Below are positions 9,051 through 15,459 of a DNA stretch of 20,026 bases, in pieces. A program made the position numbers and the translations under genes. Source of the DNA: Verrucomicrobiales bacterium (GTDB lineage Bacteria; Verrucomicrobiota; Verrucomicrobiia; Methylacidiphilales; JAAUTS01); the NCBI GenBank assembly GCA_031279715.1, contig JAITHY010000248.1:1-20026 (forward strand), written 5' to 3'. The notes beneath the pieces are model-generated. The model had not been told where the DNA came from, ran no database searches, and saw only the letters and a program-made list of their open reading frames with translations. Every line of letters starts with the position of its first letter. Within the stretch, counting starts at the first letter, position 1.

Positions 9051-9808
9051 CTATGAAAATTATTATGAAAATCAAACCGAGCTTGCTGGCCGCCATGCTA
9101 TTGTGGACGCCGCTGACGGTGAGGGCGGGCGATTTCGATGCCGCCAACCAAGCCTACGCCGCGCAAAAATACGACGACGCCATTCGCATTTACGAAAATC
9201 TGCTGCGGAATGGCAGCTTGTCCGCGTCCGTGTTTTACAACCTTGGCAACGCTTATTATGTGAAGGGCGAAATCGGCAAGGCGGTGCTGGAATATCAGCG
9301 GGCGCTGCTGCTGGAACCAAACGCCGCCGATGTCACCGCCAACCTCGCGGCGTTGCGGCATGCCTGGGGCCTGCCAGAGCCGGCGGTGGCGTGGTGGCAA
9401 AAACCGCTGCTGATGTTCGGGCGGGACACATGGGCGTGGATTGGTTTCGCGGCGCTGACGGTGACCATGCTCGCCGTGTTTGTGCGCGCCCTGTGGTTGA
9501 ACTTCAGCGTGCCGGAAAAATGTCCGCTTCGTTTGCTGCACGGCGCCGTCATCGTCAGCCTGTTGCTTTTGCTGTTTGCCGGCGGCGGTTTGTTTGCGCA
9601 AAGCGAGCGGCTTGACCGCCAGGTGGTAATGGCCGGTGATGTTGCGCTGAAAGTCTCGCCCTTCGCCGAAGCGGGCAGCATCGCCAGCCTGAAGGAAGGC
9701 GACTTGGTCAAGCCGCTGAAACAGCACAACGATTTTGTGTACGTGAAAAACAGCGCGGGTCAAAAAGGCTGGGTTTCCTCCGGCAGTTTGCAAGCGGTGC
9801 TGCCGTGA
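9047..9808 (+). CDS. batE: BatE-like protein: TPR repeats, two membrane spans and a bacterial SH3 domain
   Basis: The 253-residue product begins with a signal peptide (cleavage probably after TPLTVRA), followed by TPR repeats (AANQAYAAQKYDDAIRIYE and VFYNLGNAYYVKGEIGKAVL, about 30-100). Two transmembrane segments follow (about 130-152 and 162-185). A C-terminal SH3-like domain (about 195-253) contains LKVSPFAEAGSIASLKEGD and KGWVSSGSLQAVLP. This architecture is that of BatE, the last gene of many Bat operons. SH3 domains of this kind usually bind cell-wall or protein ligands outside the cytoplasm. The start overlaps the batD stop (ATGA at 9047-9050). A convergent gene follows 37 bases later, and that gap contains another GTCAGC word (about 9823) but no clear terminator. 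Confidence 0.87.
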   Translation: MTMKIIMKIKPSLLAAMLLWTPLTVRAGDFDAANQAYAAQKYDDAIRIYENLLRNGSLSASVFYNLGNAYYVKGEIGKAVLEYQRALLLEPNAADVTANLAALRHAWGLPEPAVAWWQKPLLMFGRDTWAWIGFAALTVTMLAVFVRALWLNFSVPEKCPLRLLHGAVIVSLLLLLFAGGGLFAQSERLDRQVVMAGDVALKVSPFAEAGSIASLKEGDLVKPLKQHNDFVYVKNSAGQKGWVSSGSLQAVLP

Positions 9809-9845
9809 ATTGGTCCGTGACCGTCAGCGGCGGCATTGATCAGGC

Positions 9846-10133
9846 TCACACCTCCTTGCTGGCTATCACGTCCAAACCTTCCACCCAGTCCGCCGCCTTC
9901 CTCTGAAAGTCCGTCAGCGCCGGAGCCTTGGCGTGCCGGTCGAGCGACTCCTGGCTGGCCCACACTTCGTAGAAGTGAAACAACTCGGGCTGCCGGAGAT
10001 TTTGGTGCGCCTTGTAAGCAACGCAACCCGGCTCTTTTTGCACCAGGGCAACGAGGTTTTTCAACTCCGCCAGAACTTGTGAAACACATTCTTTTTTGGC
10101 GGTGATTTTGGCGAAAACGGTAACTTCATTCAT
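9846..10133 (-). CDS. Antibiotic biosynthesis monooxygenase (ABM) domain protein, YgiN-like
   Basis: The 95-residue protein has the single-domain ABM ferredoxin-like fold pattern: NEVTVFAKITAKKECVSQV at the start, then EPGCVAYKAHQN, FHFYEVWASQESLDRHAKA and a short C-terminal helix. Members act as small dimeric cofactor-free monooxygenases on quinols or polyketide aromatics, and many only have a presumed detoxification role. Length is normal for the family. The substrate cannot be told from sequence. It lies 40 bases downstream of the XRE regulator gene on the same strand and could be cotranscribed with it, or use its own start: a GATGAT lies six bases before its ATG, but no good -35 fits. Its 3' end is convergent with batE. 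Confidence 0.85.
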   Translation of the reverse strand: MNEVTVFAKITAKKECVSQVLAELKNLVALVQKEPGCVAYKAHQNLRQPELFHFYEVWASQESLDRHAKAPALTDFQRKAADWVEGLDVIASKEV

Positions 10134-10173
10134 CGTGTCATCATCCGGTTATGGTTTGAAAGCAATCGCGCGA

Positions 10174-10425
10174 TTATTTTCGGAACACGCTGGACACCGG
10201 CCGGCCCAGATGATTGAGTATTTTTTCCATGCTGCGCAAGGTGATGCTTTGCTTGCAATTTTCAAGCCGGTGAACCGTCGAGCTGGTCACCTTGATTTTG
10301 GCGGCAAAGTCCGCGTAGTTGCTGTTCCCGCGGGCGGCGCGCACAAAATCGGCGAATTGCCGGTCCAAGGCAGGCTTGATTTTTTCAGTCTTTGCTTTCT
10401 TCTTGCTGGAGGTTGCGGCGGCCAT
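10174..10425 (-). CDS. Small XRE-family (Cro/CI-type helix-turn-helix) transcriptional regulator
   Basis: From ATG 10425 the product is 83 residues: a Lys/Ala-rich N-terminus (SSKKKAKTEKIKPALD) and one Cro/CI-type helix-turn-helix covering most of the rest. DFAAKIKVTSSTVHRLENCK is the turn and recognition helix, followed by SMEKILNHLGRPVSSVF. It should bind DNA as a dimer; targets are unknown. Two further in-frame ATGs lie upstream (10446, 10464), but the predicted -10 box (10435-10440) and -35 (10459-10464) sit there, so I choose 10425. The ABM monooxygenase gene follows after 40 bases, making it a plausible target or operon partner. There is no adjacent toxin or phage gene. Confidence 0.82.
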   Translation of the reverse strand: MAAATSSKKKAKTEKIKPALDRQFADFVRAARGNSNYADFAAKIKVTSSTVHRLENCKQSITLRSMEKILNHLGRPVSSVFRK

Positions 10426-10434
10426 AAGGCGCAA

Positions 10435-10464
10435 AATATAGTCCATTGGGGGCAACGGCGTCAA
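10435..10464 (-). promoter_or_regulatory. Strong sigma70-like promoter of the XRE gene, probably leaderless
   Basis: On the minus strand TTGACG (10464-10459), an 18-bp spacer and TATATT (10440-10435) form the best consensus match in the window. The -10 ends nine bases before the ATG at 10425, leaving little or no 5' leader. The -35 overlaps the stop codon of the upstream histidine kinase gene (10461-10463), so the regulator has its own promoter at the end of that operon. Confidence 0.65.
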
Positions 10465-11858
10465 GTTGATTGTGCCAGCGGCAGACGCAGGGTGAACGTG
10501 GAGCCGGCGTTCAATTTGCTGGTAACGCTGATGGCGCCGCCGTGGGCTTGGACAATGGCTTGCACCAAGCTCAACCCCAGGCCCAGGCCACGCTGGCCGC
10601 GGCTGTGGTCGGCGCGAAACATCCGCTCCCAGATGCGTGGCAAATCCTGCTCGGAAATCCCCTGTCCGCGGTCGGCAATGGCGAGGCAGCCGCTGCCGGC
10701 TTCACGGCTGACGGTCAGCGTGATGTCACTGTCAGCGGGACTGTATTTGACGGCGTTGTCAAGCAGGTTGGCGATGACTTGGTTCAGGCGCACGGCGTCG
10801 GCGCGGACTTTGACGCCCTCCGCGCCGCTGACGGTGACGCGGATGTTTTTCTCCTCGGAGACAATCTCGTACAACTCGGCGACGCGCGCGCAAATTTCCC
10901 GCAAGTCCACGCCGCTGATGGTCAGCCTCATGCTGCCGGTCTTCGCCTCGGCCACGTCCATCGTGACCTCCAGCATTTTGAGCACATGCTCCGACTCCTC
11001 CAAACAATCCGCCAGCCCCTCGCGCAATTCCGCCTCGCCCCCGCCCCCGGCGAGGGCGGACTCGGCGGCGTTGCGCAGGCGCGTCAGCGGCGTGCGGAGG
11101 TCGTGCGCGGCGTTGTCGATGGACTCGCGCATCAATTGCATCAGACGCGAGTTTTTTTCCAACAGGCGGTTGAACAGCGCTGACAGTGAGCCGAGTTCGG
11201 GGTCGGACGGGCGCAGCGGCACACGGGCGTCGAGATCGCCCTCTTGCAATAATTTTTGCATCGTGGCGCCGAGGTCGCGCAGCGGGCGCGTGGTGCGGTA
11301 GGCGATGACCGCCCCGCCGATGAGAATGATGACCGTCAGCGGCAAAACTATTCTGAAAAAAATTGATTTTAACTGGCTGAGAATCAGCGCCGACTCGTTG
11401 GAATTTCTGCCGGCCTGCAGGGTGAGCCGGTCGCTGACCCTGACGGTAAACAACGTCCACTGGCTGCGGTTTGGATCGGGGCGGATGGTGAAGGCGCTGA
11501 CGCCCGGCGTGTCGGGGATGGAACGGATTTGCGCTTGCGTGAGCATGGTGAAATTATGCGGCAAATTACTGTACAAAATACGCTGTTCCACCGGTGTGAT
11601 GAGGCGCAAAAAAAAGCCGTCGCGCTCCTTGCTTTGCAAGTCTCCGAAACGGTTTTCCAACGCGGGCAGCCCGCCTTGCGCCAGCCAGTTCTGATATTCA
11701 GCGAGGCGGGCTTTCAAATAATCCACCTCGCGGTCGCGGATGAATTTCGCCATCGCCAGATAAGTCACGCCGCTGACGATGAGCAGCATGGCGGCAATCA
11801 GCATGCCGTACCACAGGGACAGCCGCAGACTCAGGCCGAGGCCGAGTTTATTGTGCAT
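10461..11858 (-). CDS. Membrane sensor histidine kinase
   Basis: This is the kinase half of a two-component system; it phosphorylates the regulator encoded immediately upstream. The 465 residues comprise a first span (about 13-36), a periplasmic sensor region (about 37-165), a second span (about 168-188), a HAMP linker beginning RTTRPLRDLGATM, the phospho-acceptor H-box AAHDLRTPLTR with His252, an N-box (NQVIANLLDNAVKYS, 359-373), and ATP-binding G boxes (ADRGQGI and RGLGLGLSL). All key elements are intact. I place the start at 11858, overlapping the regulator gene by 11 bases; ATG 11870 is an alternative. The layout resembles CusS/CopS-type sensors, but nothing in the sensor region identifies the signal. 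Confidence 0.92.
   Translation of the reverse strand: MHNKLGLGLSLRLSLWYGMLIAAMLLIVSGVTYLAMAKFIRDREVDYLKARLAEYQNWLAQGGLPALENRFGDLQSKERDGFFLRLITPVEQRILYSNLPHNFTMLTQAQIRSIPDTPGVSAFTIRPDPNRSQWTLFTVRVSDRLTLQAGRNSNESALILSQLKSIFFRIVLPLTVIILIGGAVIAYRTTRPLRDLGATMQKLLQEGDLDARVPLRPSDPELGSLSALFNRLLEKNSRLMQLMRESIDNAAHDLRTPLTRLRNAAESALAGGGGEAELREGLADCLEESEHVLKMLEVTMDVAEAKTGSMRLTISGVDLREICARVAELYEIVSEEKNIRVTVSGAEGVKVRADAVRLNQVIANLLDNAVKYSPADSDITLTVSREAGSGCLAIADRGQGISEQDLPRIWERMFRADHSRGQRGLGLGLSLVQAIVQAHGGAISVTSKLNAGSTFTLRLPLAQST
10707..10719. repeat. Perfect 13-bp palindrome GCTGACGGTCAGC
   Basis: This copy lies in the ATP-binding domain of the histidine kinase, where on the minus strand it encodes LTVS. 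A further GTCAGC follows 17 bases later. Confidence 0.8.
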
Positions 11859-12531
11859 TTTTGAGAACATAGCCCATGCCGCGGATGGTCTGGATCGCGG
11901 TTTGCCGGTTGGGAAAATCCTTTTCGATTTTGTTGCGGAGGCGGCAGACGAGCACGTCCACCACGTTGGTTTGCGGGTCGAAATTATAGTCGTACACGTT
12001 CTCAAGAATGGCGGTTTTGGTGACAATACGCCCCGGATTCCGCATGAGATATTCGAGCAGGGTGAATTCCTTGCTTTGCAACGGGATTTGCTGCCTGCCG
12101 CGTGTGACCTCGCGTTTGAGCAAGTCAAGTCGCAAGTCGCCCACCGTCAGCGTTTGGGAGTCGGGCAGGGCGGCGGCGCGGCGCAACAGGGCTTGAATGC
12201 GCGCCAGCAGTTCGGTGAAGGAAAACGGCTTGGTCAGATAATCGTCGCCGCCCGCCTGCAGTCCGCGTACGCGGTCATCGACGGTGTGCCTGGCGCTGAG
12301 GATGAGGACGGGGATGGTGATGCGTTTGGCGCGCAGGTTTTCCAGCAATGCGATTCCGTCCATGCCCGGCAGCATGATGTCAAGGACAGCGGCGTCGTAC
12401 TGCGCGGTGGTGGCGAGATGCAGACCGTCAGTGCCGTTGGCGGTGAGGTCCACGACGAAGCCGTTTTCCCTAAGCCCCTTGGCAATGAAGGAGCCGATTT
12501 TTTTGTCATCCTCGACAACGAGCAATTTCAT
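11848..12531 (-). CDS. OmpR/PhoB-family response regulator
   Basis: The 227-residue protein has a receiver domain (1-115) with the acidic pair in VVEDD, phospho-acceptor Asp51 in VLDIMLPGMDG and Lys101 in YLTKPFS, and a winged-helix DNA-binding domain (about 130-225) ending IRGMGYVL. It is a transcription factor controlled by the downstream kinase, with which it overlaps by 11 bases. Its start lies six bases after the stop of the UPF0173 hydrolase gene, so the three probably form one transcript. A TATTTT lies eight bases before the ATG without a matching -35. Overall similarity is to CusR/CopR-type regulators, but target genes cannot be inferred. Confidence 0.94.
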   Translation of the reverse strand: MKLLVVEDDKKIGSFIAKGLRENGFVVDLTANGTDGLHLATTAQYDAAVLDIMLPGMDGIALLENLRAKRITIPVLILSARHTVDDRVRGLQAGGDDYLTKPFSFTELLARIQALLRRAAALPDSQTLTVGDLRLDLLKREVTRGRQQIPLQSKEFTLLEYLMRNPGRIVTKTAILENVYDYNFDPQTNVVDVLVCRLRNKIEKDFPNRQTAIQTIRGMGYVLKNAQ

Positions 12532-12537
12532 AATTTT

Positions 12538-13218
12538 TCAAAATACGACGCTGTCGCCAATCGCGGGCAGGCGCAGCGTCTTGTTGGCCTGGCGAAAAAA
12601 TTCGACGGCCCTGGCTTGGTCAATTTTGATGGGCGGGAAGGTGTCGTAGTGGACGCCGACGATGTCGTCGCACCGGATAAAATCGCTCGCTGTCAGCGCG
12701 TCTTCGCAACCCATCGTAAAATTGTCGCCAATCGGCAGAACAGCGAATTTTAATTTTGCCGCCTCGCCAATTAGCCTCATGTCGCAGGTCAGCGCGGTGT
12801 CGCCGGAATAGTAGAAAGCTCCGTCGCTGACGGTGACAAGGAAGCCGGCGGGATGACCGCCGTAGGAACCGTCCGGCAGCGAACTGCTGTGGACGGCATT
12901 GGTGAGTTTGACCGTGCCGAAATCGAAAACCGCTTTGCCTCCGTGGTTCATGTGGCGCACTTTTGGCGCGCCGCCGGCCGCGGCCCAGTTGGCGACCTCG
13001 AACGTCGCGATGACCGTCGCGCCGGTACGCCTGGCGATGGCCACCGCGTCGGCGACATGGTCAGCGTGCCCGTGCGAAAGCAAAATATAATCCGCCTTGA
13101 TGGAGTCAATATCAAGGTGCGCCGCCAGCGGATTCGGCGTGATGAACGGGTCGAACAACAGCGTCTTCCCCGCCGCCTCGACCGCAAAACACGAATGCCC
13201 AAAATAAGTCAGTTTCAT
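12538..13218 (-). CDS. UPF0173 metal-dependent hydrolase (metallo-beta-lactamase fold)
   Basis: The 226-residue protein starts MKLTYFGHSCFAVE and has the metal-binding motif H49-G-H51-A-D53-H54 near LLSHGHADHV. Further likely ligands are the His of TNAVHSSS and the Asp of YYSGDTAL, and the His of GVHYDTFPP. This is the usual layout and length of the UPF0173 (YtkL-like) family of cytoplasmic zinc hydrolases, whose substrate is generally unknown. It is the first gene before the response regulator, separated by six bases. On the minus strand a TTGACC lies upstream, but the nearest -10-like box (GATACT) is only three bases from the ATG and 19 bp from it, so the promoter is unclear. Confidence 0.92.
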   Translation of the reverse strand: MKLTYFGHSCFAVEAAGKTLLFDPFITPNPLAAHLDIDSIKADYILLSHGHADHVADAVAIARRTGATVIATFEVANWAAAGGAPKVRHMNHGGKAVFDFGTVKLTNAVHSSSLPDGSYGGHPAGFLVTVSDGAFYYSGDTALTCDMRLIGEAAKLKFAVLPIGDNFTMGCEDALTASDFIRCDDIVGVHYDTFPPIKIDQARAVEFFRQANKTLRLPAIGDSVVF

Positions 13219-13273
13219 GCCAGTATCTTGCCACGGCCAGCGAGCAGGTCAAATGACAGTTTTGTAATCATAC

Positions 13274-13286
13274 GCTGACGGTCAGC
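13274..13286. repeat. Perfect 13-bp palindrome GCTGACGGTCAGC across a stop codon
   Basis: The palindrome contains the TGA stop of the DUF6600-like gene and extends into the gap before the hydrolase gene. There is no T run, so it is not a terminator by itself. Confidence 0.8.
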
Positions 13287-14187
13287 GGTACAGCTCTTGC
13301 TCGTGCCTGCGCTGTTTTTCAAGCAACTCTTCCTGCCTGCGGAGCGCCCCGGCTTGTTGTTCGGGGTCAGCTTTGGTCAGGCCGCCCAGTCCGGCGGCTT
13401 GTTGTTCCTTGGTTTGCGGGCGCAGAAACAAATCGACGCGGCGGAAAATGCCGTCCTCGTCCTGGAAAAATTTCGGGCGGTAGAGATAATAATTCCGGGG
13501 CGCGGGCCGGTCGGGAACAGCGTCGAGCGCGGGCAGGTCGGTGACGTTGGGGATGATGAGGTCACGGTCAGCGGGTTTCAGGATGGACGGGTCGGCGCCG
13601 GGGCGTTCGATTTCGCGGTAAGAGGTGAAGATGTGGTCGGCGGGCTGGGCGCTGACAAGGAGGTCTTTGGTTTTTTCCAACGGCGCAAAATCTGTCACGG
13701 TCAGCGGGGCGCGGATTTTTTCGGCGGGAATAAAATTCCACTCGGACGGGTCGCTGTAGCGGATGTTTTCCGATTCTTGCGGATTGCTGAACCGGTCAAG
13801 CTTCGACGCGCGCCAGCCGAGGTAATCGCCGCTGCGCAACCATTCAACGGTGGAGGGGAGCCAGTACGCGCCGGGCACCCAGGCCCACGCGCCGCTGACG
13901 GTGTCACGCTTCGTCCAATAACCGTAGTGGTCGGTTATCCACGAGTCATTGTCAGCGCCTTGCCAGGTCCAGCCGTAATCGGTGTAGCGCCACTGACCGT
14001 GACGGTACGGCGCCCAGCCCGGCGCGACCTTTGGCTGGTAATCAAATTTATGCGCGGCGTTTTCTTTCCACGCGCCGGAATTTTTCAACGCCTCAAGGAC
14101 AAAATCAAAATCCACGCGCGGCTGCTCCGCCCAAGCATTCAGGCAAAATCCCGCCACACTGACCGTCACCCATGACCAAAATCGCAT
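13282..14187 (-). CDS. Exported protein with DUF6600-like Trp/Tyr/Gly repeats
   Basis: From ATG 14187 the product is 301 residues with a signal peptide (MRFWSWVTVSVAGFCLNAWA). A region of aromatic repeats follows: WAPYRHGQWRYTDYGWTW, then HYGYWTKRD and WAWVPGAYWLPSTVEW, a pattern seen in DUF6600-type exported proteins. After a low-similarity middle, the C-terminus is Gln/Glu/Arg-rich and probably helical. No enzyme motif is visible; a surface or envelope structural role is possible but not shown. A longer reading frame reaches 14349, but its extra N-terminus is not signal-peptide-like and would cross the divergent promoter region. The stop codon lies inside a perfect copy of the GCTGACGGTCAGC palindrome (13274-13286). 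Confidence 0.75.
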   Translation of the reverse strand: MRFWSWVTVSVAGFCLNAWAEQPRVDFDFVLEALKNSGAWKENAAHKFDYQPKVAPGWAPYRHGQWRYTDYGWTWQGADNDSWITDHYGYWTKRDTVSGAWAWVPGAYWLPSTVEWLRSGDYLGWRASKLDRFSNPQESENIRYSDPSEWNFIPAEKIRAPLTVTDFAPLEKTKDLLVSAQPADHIFTSYREIERPGADPSILKPADRDLIIPNVTDLPALDAVPDRPAPRNYYLYRPKFFQDEDGIFRRVDLFLRPQTKEQQAAGLGGLTKADPEQQAGALRRQEELLEKQRRHEQELYR

Positions 14188-14193
14188 CCCTTC

Positions 14194-14222
14194 ATTATTA
14201 GCGCATCCGGCGTGAAATACAA
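14194..14222 (-). promoter_or_regulatory. Predicted leaderless promoter of the DUF6600-like gene
   Basis: On the minus strand TTGTAT (14222-14217), a 17-bp spacer and AATAAT (14199-14194) precede the ATG at 14187 by six bases. That places the ATG at the expected transcription start. A GAAGGG lies directly against the ATG, too close to work as a normal ribosome binding site. The promoter is divergent from that of the DUF1232 gene within the 132-base gap. Confidence 0.45.
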
Positions 14223-14285
14223 TCCCCGTCCCGTCTTTGTCCGCGCAATGTTGCAAGAAGCCCGGACTGCGCGAACAAATAGTGA

Positions 14286-14313
14286 TTGCCTCGACCGCGT
14301 CGCGGCCTAGGAT
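14286..14313 (+). promoter_or_regulatory. Predicted leaderless promoter of the DUF1232 gene and its operon
   Basis: TTGCCT (14286-14291), a 16-bp spacer and TAGGAT (14308-14313) are followed after six bases by the ATG at 14320. The arrangement is the same as at the fumarase and murA genes. No separate Shine-Dalgarno sequence is present. It would drive the four-gene cluster up to mazG. Confidence 0.45.
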
Positions 14314-14319
14314 GGCTCC

Positions 14320-14724
14320 ATGCCTGAGATTGCCAATTATGTGTTGCATGGAGCGGCGAAAATCACGCCGCTGACGTTGAAGAAATTATTGCACGAACTG
14401 CCCATGTTGAAGCTGGCGTTCACGCAAATTCACGCGCCGCAGTTTCCTCATTTGGTGAATCAACTGACGTTTCTGGCGGACGTGGTGGAGGATTTCGCCG
14501 AGGGTGAGGCGAATGAACTGCCGTACCGCGTGGCGGCGGAGTCGGTGTTCGCGTTGTTGTACGCGCACAAACGCCCGGACTTGATTCCCGATTTTATCCC
14601 CAATCTGGGACGCGCGGACGATTCGTCGGTCGTGCGCTCGGTGTTGATTACGCATGAGCGGCATTTTCAGGCTTACGCGGAAAAGCACCGCATGGACTGG
14701 CGCGCAATCACGGACAAAGCATAA
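14320..14724 (+). CDS. DUF1232 (YkvA-like) protein
   Basis: The 134-residue product contains YRVAAESVFALLYAHKRPD followed by LIPDFIPNLGRADDSSVV, which matches the DUF1232 core (a helix, then D-x-IPDFIP and a DD pair). The family is of unknown function and is often membrane associated, but here the segment is only moderately hydrophobic. The rest is helical with no other recognisable motif. It is the first gene of a cluster with an L,D-transpeptidase (three bases downstream), a symporter and MazG. The start at 14320 directly follows a -10-like box. The Pfam link is from the short motif only. Confidence 0.72.
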   Translation: MPEIANYVLHGAAKITPLTLKKLLHELPMLKLAFTQIHAPQFPHLVNQLTFLADVVEDFAEGEANELPYRVAAESVFALLYAHKRPDLIPDFIPNLGRADDSSVVRSVLITHERHFQAYAEKHRMDWRAITDKA

Positions 14725-14727
14725 CGC

Positions 14728-15459
14728 ATGAACCGGTCCGGGACGCTGTTGTTGCTGGGCTTGCTCACCGTCAGCGGGCGGGCGTTCACGCTGCCGGACA
14801 ACGCCCGCGAACTCGTCCTCGGCCTGGCGGATGACTGGCGGGGCACGACGGTTACGTTGCAACGTTATGAACGTCAGCGCGGCGGCCAGTGGCTGGCCAT
14901 TGGCGGCAAAATTTCCGCGCGCGGCGGGCGGGACGGCCTGGCGTGGGGACGCGGCCTGCATCCGCTGACGATGACGGGCGCGGTCAAACGGGAGGGCGAT
15001 TGGAAAACGCCCTGCGGGGTGTTTGCCATCGGCGGGGCTTACGGTTTCGCCGCCCGCATTCAAAAACACGGCAGCCTGCCGTATCATCAAATCACGGCGG
15101 GTGATTTGTGGGTTGAGGATGCGAGTTCGCCGCATTACAACCGGTTCGTCGCGCTGGGACGTCCGGCCAACAACACGTGGGAGCGCCAGCAGCAAATGCG
15201 TTTGAACGACCCGGCGCACCGTTTGAAATTATTTATCGCCCACAATGCCCCGCCGCGGGCGCAACCCGGCGCGGGCAGCGCGATTTTTTTTCACATCTGG
15301 CGCGCTGACGGCGCGGTTCCGTCCGCCGGTTGCACGACCATGTCAGCGGCGGATTTGAAAAAACTCGTGGCATGGATTGACCCCGATTGGGAGCCGCTGT
15401 ACGTGCTGCTGCCGCTGACGGTGTACGAACAAGTCAAAACCGCGTGGCAATTACCATGA
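14728..15459 (+). CDS. L,D-transpeptidase (YkuD-type catalytic domain), exported
   Basis: Enzymes of this type form or edit 3-3 cross-links in peptidoglycan or attach proteins to it, outside the cytoplasmic membrane. The 243-residue protein has a signal peptide (about 1-20, containing LTVSGRAFT), DWKTPCGVFAIGGAYGF (91-107), and the catalytic signature around His189 and Cys202 (FFHIWRADG ... PSAGCTTM). The Ser-Ala-Gly-Cys-Thr form is the variant seen in secreted L,D-transpeptidase family proteins of Gram-negative bacteria. It lies three bases after the DUF1232 gene and overlaps the symporter start by four bases. Together with murA in the same window it shows a peptidoglycan-containing wall. 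The exact reaction cannot be told. Confidence 0.87.
   Translation: MNRSGTLLLLGLLTVSGRAFTLPDNARELVLGLADDWRGTTVTLQRYERQRGGQWLAIGGKISARGGRDGLAWGRGLHPLTMTGAVKREGDWKTPCGVFAIGGAYGFAARIQKHGSLPYHQITAGDLWVEDASSPHYNRFVALGRPANNTWERQQQMRLNDPAHRLKLFIAHNAPPRAQPGAGSAIFFHIWRADGAVPSAGCTTMSAADLKKLVAWIDPDWEPLYVLLPLTVYEQVKTAWQLP

Noticed and set aside
11779..12753. A 324-codon plus-strand frame across the regulator and hydrolase genes
   Set aside because: It is the complement of clear response regulator and hydrolase sequence.
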